Shown in pieces: positions 9,118-17,220 of a stretch of DNA of 20,924 nucleotides. A program made the translations under genes and the position numbers. Numbering within the stretch: the first letter of the stretch is position 1; the number at the start of each line of letters is the position of its first letter. Source of the stretch: Chara braunii (Eukaryota; Streptophyta; Charophyceae; Charales; Characeae); assembly GCA_003427395.1 (NCBI GenBank), contig BFEA01000317.1, forward strand, positions 911,243 through 932,166. Reading direction: 5' to 3'. The notes beneath the pieces are model-generated. The model was not told where the DNA came from. It searched no databases and saw only the letters and a program-made list of their open reading frames with translations.

Positions 9118-9146
9118 TTCCCTTCCCGCGTACGGGAAACAACACT

Positions 9147-9341
9147 CAACAAGTACCCTTGCGGGTCACACACACAGTCAGCTGACAAACACTCAGACAG
9201 GCACGCAAACCAGCAGGCACGCACACACACACAGACTTGGAAACCACAGCAGAATGCGGAAGTCTCAGCAAGGCATTCATTCCAACGGCAAATCCCATAA
9301 ATCAGCAGTGTTCTCAGTCTGTGTTATGGTGGGTCATTACA
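9147..9341 (-). repeat. 195-bp LTR-like repeat, copy 1 (putative 3' LTR of a third element)
   Basis: It matches 11464-11658 over 195 bp without gaps, with about 17 substitutions (about 91% identical by hand count). On the minus strand it starts TGTAATGACCCACC at 9341 and follows a chromodomain frame that ends at 9383. The minus-strand sequence just before it (GAGAGGCAGGTAG) is purine-rich, suiting a polypurine tract. The start TG(T/C)AAT resembles the 171-bp LTR-like repeats at 468-638 and 963-1133. It abuts the truncated E1 protease end at 9117, which points to a nested insertion or recombination. Confidence 0.55.
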
Positions 9342-9382
9342 CTACCTGCCTCTCAAGAGCGAGGTCCTTTCGAGCGAGTAAC

Positions 9383-9778
9383 TCATTCAGAGTCGGCACA
9401 AAATGCATCGTAGGCGTAAATCAGAAAGAGAGATTTAGTAAGACTGTGAGAAGTGAGTTTTGCAGAAAACTTAGCAGTCTGTCCATCAGCGATCTGTCGT
9501 TTATAAGCATTAACAACACGGGGAGCATTCTTTAGCAATTCTTTCCGGTCGATCCAGAAAAACTCCTTCAAGGGGTGATAGAGGAAGTGAACCTTGTACT
9601 GTCTGTTCCTCCCGTTTCCTTCATGGGAAATGATTATGTCTATCTCATGGCCGCTATCGATAGGACGATGTATCATAGGATCTCGAAAGGGATAAGTCTC
9701 ATCATCGATGTGTAGAAACAGTTTGGACGCGTGAAAGACCAGATATGTGTGCAGATATGTGTGCAGATGACGAGTCAC
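9383..9778 (-). pseudogene. Ty3/gypsy pol 3' end with chromodomain, third element
   Basis: The frame begins with the end of an integrase C-terminus (TYLVFHASKLFLHIDDETYP). It continues through DPMIHRPIDSGHEIDIIISH to a chromodomain-like tail (RNRQYKVHFLYHPLKEFFWI, DRKELLKNAPRVVNAYKRQI) and ends at 9383. The 131-codon frame opens with a duplicated THLHTY-like phrase around 9750-9775, where a 14-bp tract is tandemly repeated (ATATGTGTGCAG twice). The rest of pol is missing upstream. The tail differs clearly from E1 and E2 in sequence, so it belongs to another gypsy family, together with the 195-bp repeat that follows it. It lies upstream of E1 RT, where gag would be expected, so it is out of place for E1. 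Confidence 0.75.
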
Positions 9779-10258
9779 CCCCCTCTCTCATAGGTCCTCC
9801 TGACCCCTAGCTACCACTACACGAAGTGTCCTAGCATGACTAAGAGGGCCTCCCTACACCCCTGTTACAACGTCGGATCCTCCGTCGATGTCTGAAGACC
9901 AAAGTAGCAACTTGCAGCTTTTCAATGCAGATATGGCAGCCTCCAATCAAGTCTCCCTCTTGAGGGGAAGCCCAAAAGTCACTCAATGTCTTCTTGCAGT
10001 GCAGATTCCAGGTGCGAGTACCTCTCGCTTACTCCAATCAGCCTCCTTTGTGTCTCGCCACCCCATTCAATCACACAAGCAACCTGGTCAGGTCTGATGT
10101 TGACCCTACATGACCTAACCAGGTGGGGGCAGCATCCACATACATCACTACCCCTCTTAACCCTAACTTCCCAACCCTAATCTGAGATAATTTTTACCCC
10201 TAACCTAATTTGGAATTAGGTTTAGGGTGACTAACACCTCTCGCCAGCAAGTAAGTCC
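9779..10258. other. Leader-like or gag remnant region, no reading frame recognised
   Basis: On the minus strand this lies between the primer binding site at 10259-10270 and the displaced chromodomain at 9383-9778. It would be the 5' leader and start of gag of the minus-strand element, but no frame resembles gag. It contains scattered AACCCTAA words (10149-10185) and the hairpin listed separately. Confidence 0.4.
10196..10229. other. Perfect 9-bp inverted repeat, hairpin
   Basis: AACCTAATT (10202-10210), a TGG loop and AATTAGGTT (10214-10222) form a perfect stem. Pairing continues outwards with small bulges (ACCCCT against AGGGT). In the minus-strand element it lies about 30 bases after the primer binding site. 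A structured leader is common there and can serve packaging or dimerisation, but that role here is inference. Confidence 0.7.
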
Positions 10259-10270
10259 GCTCCGATACCA
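10259..10270 (-). promoter_or_regulatory. Primer binding site (initiator Met tRNA type)
   Basis: On the minus strand TGGTATCGGAGC follows the GTAACA end of the LTR-like repeat after two bases. Plant LTR elements primed by initiator tRNA-Met carry TGGTATCAGAGC, so this has one mismatch. Its position, orientation and spacing make it the best single marker that 10273-10563 is the end of a 5' LTR of a minus-strand element. Confidence 0.75.
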
Positions 10271-10272
10271 AT

Positions 10273-10563
10273 TGTTACAATCCTGGTCATTCCCAAAGTG
10301 CAAATTCACAATTAAAGACAATGCCACCCGATTGCGAAAGAAATGAAAGCACTTGCAAAGAGATAGAAACCAAAGAAGAGAGAAAAAAGAAGAAGAAGAA
10401 GAAGAAGAAAAAGAAGAAGAAGAAGAAGAAGAAGAAGAAGAAAGATGTACACCAGCAAGACCAATGACAAATCCCCCTTCTCTCTCCACCTTCCTCCGCC
10501 TCCTTCACTTCGCCAATCTTATTCTTCTTCCAATAATAATAATAACAATGAGTGGATGAACCA
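10273..10563 (-). repeat. LTR-like repeat, copy 2 (3' end of a 5' LTR)
   Basis: Partner of 5106-5401 (TGTTACAATCCTGG to GGATGAACCA). It contains an interrupted GAA tract at 10388-10442. The primer binding site follows on the minus strand. Beyond 10563 the two copies stop matching, so either the LTR ends here (TGG on the minus strand) or one copy has been rearranged. Confidence 0.65.
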
Positions 10564-11463
10564 GAAGTTCCCTCTTACTGCTGACATCACAATAGGTCCA
10601 CCATAGCTATGGCTTGCCCCCCTTCTTCCACCTCTCATGTGCCTAGGCTATGGCGGACTACTGAGGGCACTGCCCTCCTATGCAAAGGACAACGCAAAGC
10701 AGCTATGTTGCTGCACTCTTGTCCAAAGGACAACCCAAAGCAGCTATGCCGCTGCTGACTGAGCCGCCATGCCTGACTCTGCCTCGAGCTTCCTTGGTGC
10801 GGGCCTACCCCAACTGGGGCCTTCCAGATGCAGCGCCCAACAAAGTGATGAAGATGGTGTCCACCATAGCCAGGTAAGTACCTTGCCACTCTCCTCCTTC
10901 GCCCCCTTCTTCCTCCTCCTCAGGTTGGGCTGCTCGCCATAGCCAGGCTGAGCGCCCAGCTGCTCGTCACCTCCAGGCAGAGCTGCCCAAGTTCAGCACT
11001 TTGGCTCCAGCAACATGTCGCCAATCCTTGCATACTGCAAATGAGGAGGAGCTGCTTGCTCCTCCGGAAGATATAGTGGCCTACTGGCCTCTTGGGCGGT
11101 GACTTCCTAGGTCGAGCGGCCTCCCAGCAACCGGTACCTCCTCCCTTTCGAAGGGAAACATCACTGCAGGCTCTACTATCGTCCGGACAGGCCCTAGACT
11201 TGGGCTACTTGGACTGGTACCGGCGTACCTCTAACCTACCGTTACTGGGCTTCTAAAAATGCCAACTTTTGTCTTCTTCTGCTCGGCCTCCAGTACCCGA
11301 CACTTCTACCACTACTTGAGTGGTGCCGGCCTACCTGTTACTTGAGTGTTTTTCCCGCTGCTCTAAGCGTCGCGGGCCTACCCCCGCTACTTGAGTGTTT
11401 TCCCCGCTGCAACCCTCAAAGTCACGGCCATAGGTAAGTACCGGCCCTGCGGGGCCTTTCAAC
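10564..11463. other. Repeat-rich non-coding stretch with small tandem duplications
   Basis: No coding frame is recognised. A 41-bp tandem duplication starts AAAGGACAAC at 10684 and 10725. An imperfect 49-bp duplication carries ACTTGAGTGTTTT at 11340 and 11389, with a related ACTTGAGTG at 11314. Several CCATAGC phrases and the donor-like words CAG-GTAAGT (10871-10879) and TAG-GTAAGT (11431-11439) recall the LTR-like regions at 5402-5945 and 11659-12887. It may be a further diverged LTR or 5' portion, but I cannot bound it. Confidence 0.45.
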
Positions 11464-11658
11464 CAACAAGTACCTTTGGGGGTCACACACACACTCAGCC
11501 GACAAGCACTCAGACAGGCACGCAAACCAGCTGGCACGCACACACACACAGACTTGGAAACCACATAAGAATGCAGAAATCTCAGCAAGGCATTCATTCC
11601 AGCGGCAAATCCCAGAAATCAGCAGTGTTCTTGATCTGTGTTTTGGTGGGTCATTATA
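11464..11658 (-). repeat. 195-bp LTR-like repeat, copy 2
   Basis: Partner of 9147-9341. On the minus strand it starts TATAATGACCC where the partner has TGTAATGACCC. A purine run (GGGGAGGACAAAAGAGAGAG on the minus strand) lies just upstream. A purine tract before both copies would make both look like 3' LTRs. Alternatively this is the 5' LTR and the purine run is coincidental. No matching target-site duplication was seen (9142-9146 ACACT; 11659-11663 GTTTA). Confidence 0.5.
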
Positions 11659-12887
11659 GTTTACTCTCTCTCTTTTGTCCTCCCCATGTCTTCACGTAGG
11701 TAGGTCTCGGGCCAATCCACTGTTTGGGACGCTGAATCCTGTAGTTCAGTTTCCATTCCCTCCTTGTGTTTGTCCATGTACTGCAGTTGCAAGGAATATG
11801 AGTATGAACGATATACAGAAAACCAAGTTGCAAAATCACACAGATGTCAAGGTAGTCGAATCCAAGCAGAGATTACAAAATGCACCAAGTAACCATCCAT
11901 ATAAAGCAATACAATGAAGTAATGAGCCAATGTCCAAGCCCGTAGGCCACACCAACACAGTATCCAAAGTCACTCCTTTCTGTCTGCCGCCCAGTGCCCA
12001 ACCTACTCTGCCCGACTATCCTACCTACAGTTGGTTCACGCAACAGGCTCACTTCGACTCTCGAAGACCAATGTACATGACTGTGAACTCCATAGCCGAC
12101 CTCTCTTCATGCACCAGGTACGTATCTCGTTACCCGCAATCAGACCTTGATTACCCCACTCTCGCCTCCTTCCTTGAAGACCACTCGATCACTCGCATTA
12201 CCCCCTGGCGCCCATCAGCCCGGCTATGGCCGCCTGCACCCCGCTGCCCTGTAGCGCCCCACTTCACCTCTACGCGTCCCGTCAGCGCCCTTGGCAACAG
12301 TGTAGCATCAAGCGATAGCGCAGCAGCACTTCCACATTGCCAGCACTGGCCAGAATGCTTGGCCTGGGCTGTCTCACTCCTTTTGTGGAAGTGGCAGCCT
12401 CCTGGATGCTGCGTGTGGCTTGGCTGGAAGCTTCCAGTAGCTTCCGGTTGGGTCCTTGACCATGCGCCCAGGCCCGAGACTACAGTTGAGGGCCTGGGCC
12501 CTTTGCAGTTAGGCACGGCCTGAATCTTCGGACTTGGGAGGTTTGCTGCATCTACGCAGGGCTCCCAGGCAGGTGCGTCGGCACTACTGCTTTTGCAAAG
12601 GCCGAAGGCCTAATTCCCAATGTATCGGCCTTGCTTTGTGTATGTGTGCTCAGTCGCAACTGTTCAAGGCCTGGGCCAACTGTATGACGCAGCAATGTGA
12701 GGCTCGCACGTCTACCCAACCAACTGGCGTGCTGCGAGAGCCTGAATACCCACATATGGAAATGTCGAATTTTGCCTTTGACGAATATTCAGGCCCGCCT
12801 TCACTTAGGGCGGACACTTGGCTTGCTGGGGGCCTTAGCCCAGAACAATGTGATGTCTGATAGGGCCGCTTGAGGGCTTGTTCCTCA
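11659..12887 (-). repeat. E2 3' LTR-like region
   Basis: Read on the minus strand it starts TGAGGAACAAGCCC at 12887, right after a polypurine tract, so this is a good 3' LTR start. It shares ordered phrases with 5402-5945 downstream of E1 pol. The T-rich stretch around 11900-11920 (minus strand TTGTATTGCTTTATATGG) could be the polyadenylation or U5 side. A 9-bp inverted repeat (GCCTGAATA at 12740-12748, TATTCAGGC at 12786-12794) lies in the putative U3. The far end is unclear; it may stop before the 195-bp repeat at 11464-11658. Confidence 0.5.
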
Positions 12888-12902
12888 CATTCCATCCCCC
12901 TT
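12888..12902 (-). promoter_or_regulatory. Polypurine tract of E2
   Basis: The minus strand reads AAGGGGGATGGAATG directly before the TG of the LTR-like region and 25 bases after the pol stop at 12928. This is the usual place for the primer of plus-strand DNA synthesis in gypsy elements. Confidence 0.7.
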
Positions 12903-12927
12903 AGCTTCGAAAGTTCGCTGAGATGCT

Positions 12928-14140
12928 TCATGCTGGTGCCTTCCCCTTCAGTTTCTTCTCATAATCTGCTACGATCTAAGGAGCTGTCTTGACAAGTTCC
13001 TCCCTTGAAATCCATCGACCTTCCTTCGGATCAGTATGATGCCTGAACTGTACTGTGTACTCCCTCGCAGGCTTGGGAGGTCTTCCCCTGCCAGGTGGCT
13101 TGGGAACAGGCGTGTCTCTGTGATCCAGGATGTCGTCGACGTCCACGTGGCCATCCATGGTTGGGGACAGCATAGATCTCCGTGATGGGAACTGTGCTAT
13201 CTCAGCAAAAGGTGCAAGCTTGGAGGCGTGAAAAACAGGGTAAGTGCGTAAGTGGCCAAGGATACGAATGGCGTACGAGGGACCATCCAAATCATTCCCC
13301 ACAATGTCTAAGACTTCCCAGGGACCGAAATACTGAGGCATTAGTTTCCTAGAGATGCCAAACTCCTGTCCCAACTCACTAGCCTTGACCCAGACGCGTT
13401 CCCCTACCTGAAATGTGGACTGTCGGCGACGCTTGTTCTCAGAAGCAATCATGGCTTCCTGAGATTTCTTGATGTGTTCGACAGTCTGCTGCAACAATTT
13501 CTCATACTGGACACCAAATTCAATGGTTCCAGGAGCTGCAGCAGTTCGGTTTTCAGGCAGGAGGAAGTCTAGAGCAGATCTAGGCTTCCATCCCAGATGC
13601 AATTGATTATGACTGATGTCGATGGTGTTGTGTACAACATTGTTGTACAGACTGGCGATGAGAGGTAATTTCTCATCCCAGTCGTCCTGGTTGGGCTTAA
13701 TGTAATGGCTCAGCAGATGCTGCACCACACGATTCATCTGTTCAGCCTGCCCATTTGCTTCGGGATGATTCCCATAAGTCATCTGCAACTGGCTGCCCAT
13801 CTGTTCAACGGCCTTCTTCCACATCTCGCTTGTGAAACGTACATCTCTATCACTAACAATTGTCTTTGGCAGTCCAAAATCACGCACCCAGTTATCCATA
13901 AATAACTTGATGACATGTTCAGTCCTAGCAGTCTCCGACATGGCAATTAGTCTAACATACTTAGTGAACCTATCAACTATGACGAAGATGTGCCTCTTGC
14001 CATTCTTGCTGGTCACGGGAGTATCCATGAAGTCCATGGAGATACTCTGCCCTAGGTCAGCAGGGATGGGTAGAGGCTTGAGTCCGCGGCTTGTCCCGCT
14101 GACAGACCTGACAGGTTCTCTACGTACTTCTTCACATCGT
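12928..14140 (-). pseudogene. E2 pol: integrase core, GPF/Y module and chromodomain
   Basis: A 353-codon frame starting at the MDFMD of the integrase core (14037) is open to 12976. Asp2 (MDFMD), Asp63 (SDRDVRF) and Glu99 (GQAEQMNR) form the catalytic triad, with 35 residues between the last two. Around residues 209-279 are FQVGERVWVKASELGQEF, PQYFGPWEVLDIVG and HLRTYPVFHASKLAPF, the GPF/Y module. Residues 294-350 (MDGHVDVDDILDH, REYTVQFRH, RWISREEL) form the chromodomain-like tail. A TAG at 12976-12978 replaces the Gln of E1 TAPQVV. After it the frame continues IVADYEKKLKGKAPA to a TGA at 12928. Upstream, CQVCQRDKPRTQ survives in another frame near 14085-14125. This is the best preserved pol in the window, but still broken. 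Confidence 0.93.
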
Positions 14141-14156
14141 CTAGCATGTTAGGCCA

Positions 14157-14578
14157 TCAAAATCGTTGTACTAAATTAACACTAGTCTTCTTGTAGCCGA
14201 AATGTCCCATTGCATCGTGACACTCACCTAAAAATAAACTACGCAAAATTTTCCTAGATGGAACAACTAACCTTTTGAACCCTGCCTTTTCAAGAAAGAG
14301 TAATCCATCCACCATCACAAACTCGTTAGTGGTGGCCTCGTCTTTGGCCTGCAGCTTTTGATGATGTCCATCGTGATGGGATCTTCCTTGTAGGTTTCCT
14401 CCAAAGATCGAGTCAAAAGTCCTCAGATAAGCCAAACTCAGAAATCAGCGCACCCAGGTAATCTGCCCTTCTAGACGATGCATCTGCAACCTTGTTGTAC
14501 TCTCCCTTCACATAGTCTAGTTTGAAGTCATATTGATCTATGACTTCAATCCAGCGTTTGAGTGCATCGGAGAGAACG
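14157..14578 (-). pseudogene. E2 pol: RNase H end and integrase zinc finger, truncated
   Basis: From 14578 the frame reads TVLSDALKRWIEVIDQYDF, then KLDYVKGEYNKVADASSRRA, the RNase H C-terminus with its last Asp. It continues to YLGALISEFGLSEDF and stops at 14413 after a frameshift. The next frame (to 14157) carries TTNEFVMVDGLLFLEKAG and HDAMGHFGYKKTSVNLVQRF, the HHxx half of the integrase zinc finger. A TGA at 14157-14159 stands where E1 has Trp (RFWWP). The element is cut at 14579: the codon before TVLSD belongs to the repeat starting TGTCGGGACC. Protease, RT and most of RNase H are absent from the window. Confidence 0.9.
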
Positions 14579-14579
14579 G

Positions 14580-14615
14580 TGTCGGGACCCGTGGGTCCCG
14601 AATAACATCCCGACA
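14580..14615. other. Nested inverted repeats at the E2 break, candidate element terminus
   Basis: TGTCGGGA (14580-14587) is inverted as TCCCGACA (14608-14615). Inside them CGGGACCC (14583-14590) is inverted as GGGTCCCG (14593-14600), so two alternative hairpins overlap. The sequence starts exactly where E2 RNase H homology stops, so 14580 is probably the end of an element inserted into E2. TGT...ACA ends fit either an LTR or a terminal-inverted-repeat transposon. A TGTATATAGCC string lies at 14624. Confidence 0.6.
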
Positions 14616-15039
14616 CTCGAGAGCCTGTATATAGCCAAGTTGTGCACGAAAGAGAAATCTGGAGTAAGGAGGCAAGAGAGGGAGAAAAGACAAAGGACTA
14701 GGCCTCCAGGAGGAGTGATGCCCTGGGTTGAGAACCGCATAGGGAAAAGAACCGGCGACGACAAGCAAGCAAGCGCCATGACATGGGCGCATAGGAACAT
14801 AGCGTGAGGCCAGGTGGCCGTGGTACGCTAGAAAATAAGGGCCCAACGTGGGGGCCGCCTACAACAATTAACAGAAACCACGGATTGGAGGCACCACGGT
14901 AGGAGAAACCAGCGCACGCAAGACCCAAGAAAGGCAAGGGAAAGGGGCCGTCGTAGGGCAGTAGACACCCAAAGAACGTGGGACACCTTGAGGAAAGACA
15001 CCAGGGACAACGTGGGACTACGTAAAAATAATGGTATCC
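14616..15039. other. Purine-rich non-coding sequence
   Basis: No gene is recognised. Two long minus-strand open frames (about 190 codons each, 14698-15379) overlap each other in different frames and run through the 26-bp tandem repeat, giving Pro/Leu/Phe-rich peptides without domains. I read them as by-products of composition. The right part (from about 14985) resembles about 16470-16510 and is the start of the 1.43-kb-spaced duplication. Confidence 0.5.
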
Positions 15040-15165
15040 GGGACAAAGGGTCGGGGACCACGGGCGGGACAAAGTGTCGAGGACCACCAATGGGACAAAG
15101 TGTCGGGGACCACCGGCGGGACAAAGCGCCGGGGACCACCAACGGGACAGGTGGCGGGGACACGT
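15040..15165. repeat. 26-bp tandem repeat, four copies plus a partial
   Basis: GGGACAAAG followed by a (T/C)CGGGGACCACC phrase starts at 15040, 15066, 15092, 15118 and 15144, exactly 26 bp apart. The fifth copy degenerates to GGGACAGGTGGCGGGGACA. Confidence 0.92.
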
Positions 15166-15720
15166 GAAGGTCCCAAGAGAAACAACGGAGCGGCATGAGG
15201 GGAAAACAATTAAAACAAGATGCACCGTTAAGATCGAGATCTTGACGGCCAAAAATATTAGCACCACTAGTGCAAGCACTAGATAACAAACGGGAAGGCC
15301 AAAAGAAAGGAAAAAATAAAGAATAATGAAGTGGGAGGCATGGGAGCAATCCGAAAAATCTCGGATCAGCCTCCCTCAAGAAAATGGAGTCAAAAGAGAC
15401 TTCATGTGAAAAATAGGCCTCCGGGAGAAAATCAGAGTAGGAGGGGCTACTGTGGGAGAAAAATAGAGGAAAAAGGAAGCTCCCATTGGCATGAGGAAGC
15501 CATTATTGTAGTTCGAGATGTAACGGACTGCACCATGGGCATAGGGAGGGCCAAAACTAAGAGGAAAGGCCTAGACACTTGACATGCTAGAAAAAAAAAA
15601 TAAAAGAAAAGAAAAATATGGGAGAATAAGACAAAAAGAGTAAGAGCGAGTGAGTGAGTTGGCCGTCAGTAGGGACTGCCACAAGTAGGGATTGGCATGT
15701 CCCTACTGTCCAAGAAAGGA
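15166..15720. repeat. Long direct duplication, left copy
   Basis: Landmarks recur at about +1,433 to +1,476 in the same order. ATATTAGCACCACTAGTGCA is at about 15256 and about 16689. The dyad CAATCCGA...CTCGGAT is at 15348 and its relative at 16781. CATTATTGTAGTTCGAG is at about 15500, with CATTATTGTCATCCGAG at about 16937. CAGTAGGGACTG is at about 15668 and about 17144. The copies are well diverged with small indels. They could be LTRs of a noncoding element or an old tandem duplication. Confidence 0.75.
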
Positions 15721-15726
15721 GGAAAA

Positions 15727-15785
15727 AGAAAAGAAAAGAAAAGAGAAAAAAAAAAAAAAAAAAAGNAAAAAAAAAAAAAAAAAAA
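15727..15785. repeat. A-rich tract containing one N
   Basis: AAAAG-type repeats run into about 40 A bases with an ambiguous base at 15766. Length is unreliable. Confidence 0.93.
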
Positions 15786-16479
15786 GGCCTTAACGGTAAA
15801 AAACGACCACTTGGGGAGATACATCCGTGACCAGGTACATTCTGGAATATGACGGTTGTAAAGGACTTTGATTTGCTCTTGATTTTGCAGAGAAAATAAA
15901 AAAAAATCAAGGCCCCATGCAACCGAAATACAACGGATTACATAGGGGAGGGAAAACACATGTTTTAGGTGCATCCGGAGCCAAAATTGAGTCCGAATAC
16001 ATTTGGAAGTTTGTCGTTTCTTTTTCTTTCAGTTGAGGGCTAGTTGTGGGGCAATTAGGCTAAAAAATTAACCCCCATTGCAGTCTGAGTTACAACGGAC
16101 TGCATGGGGAAGGGAAAACATATGTTTTAGGTGCATCCGGGGCCAATATTGAGCCCGGATGCACTTGAAAATTGAGCGCTTCATTTTCTTTCAGTTTGGG
16201 GCAAGTTGTGGGGCTGTGGGACTAGGAAAATGACCATAATTGCAATCCGAGAAATATCGGACTGCATAAGGATGCCTAGGCTAAGAAAAAATGGGCCATG
16301 ACAAACCCAAAAGACTAGAAAGAGTGATTTCGGCATGGGGCAAATAAAGACGGTAAACGACAACCGTGAGATGAGATATCGAGGCCAAGAATAATTGGCA
16401 CACATGGGGTACCTAAGGAAGGGATATTGGAACCACCAAGGACAAGGAGGTCCCAAAATAAAAATGGGACATCATAAGG

Positions 16480-17190
16480 GACGTTGTCAGGGACTAAGTG
16501 GACCCAAATAAAAATAATCGAAAAACGAGACACGCGCCGGCGGGACTACCGGCGGGACAAAAAAATGGAACTAGTACGGGGAGAGTGGGGGGGACTTGAG
16601 TTGTCCCAAGGTAACCATGAGCCAACATGAGGGATAACCGCACAAAGCAAACGGCACCGTCGAGATCAAGATCTAGACGGTGAAGAATATTAGCACCACT
16701 AGTGCAAACACTAGTGGGATCAAGTGGGAGAGCCGAGAGAGAAAAGAAAGCAAAATAATGATGGTGGAAGGGTGACCGAGCAGTCCGAGATATCTCAGAC
16801 TAGCTAGGCATGAAAAAATAAAGTCCCAAGAGACTGAACAAAAAAAAAAAGGTTGTCGAAAGAAAATCGAAGCAAAAGGGGCTCAAAATTGAGATTAACG
16901 GAGACAAAATGGAGCCCCCTATGAGCATAGGGGTGTCATTATTGTCATCCGAGATATAACGACCAACCGCTGGGTCCGAATCTGGCCATGGATAAGGATC
17001 CATGGCCTAGAAAAGGACTCAACAGCTACTTGACACTTGTCACATCAGAAATAAAAGAAAAATGAGAGAAAATTGAGGGAGAATGAGACAAAGGGGGAGA
17101 AAAAAGTGGAGGAGAATGTGTCGGCCTATCGGGATCTGCACAGTAGGGACTGACAGCAAGTCCCTACTGTGACCTCATCCCTCCTAGAAT
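16480..17190. repeat. Long direct duplication, right copy
   Basis: Partner of the left copy around 15000-15720. The 26-bp GGGAC array is reduced here to scattered GGGAC words (16490-16600). Confidence 0.7.
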
Positions 17191-17220
17191 TGAGGAGGGC
17201 AATCCGGATTGCAGAGATAT

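Noticed and set aside
10149-10229. AACCCTAA and TTTAGGG words, telomere-like
   Set aside because: The words are isolated and separated by unrelated bases, with no tandem array. They are better explained by the leader hairpin and local composition.
12151-12931. Minus-strand frames of 93-121 codons in the E2 3' LTR-like region
   Set aside because: They lie between the pol stop or polypurine tract and the rest of the LTR and show no domain. They are GC-rich chance frames.
14698-15379. Two overlapping minus-strand open frames of about 190 codons
   Set aside because: They overlap in different frames, run through a 26-bp tandem repeat and have Pro/Leu/Phe-rich composition without motifs.
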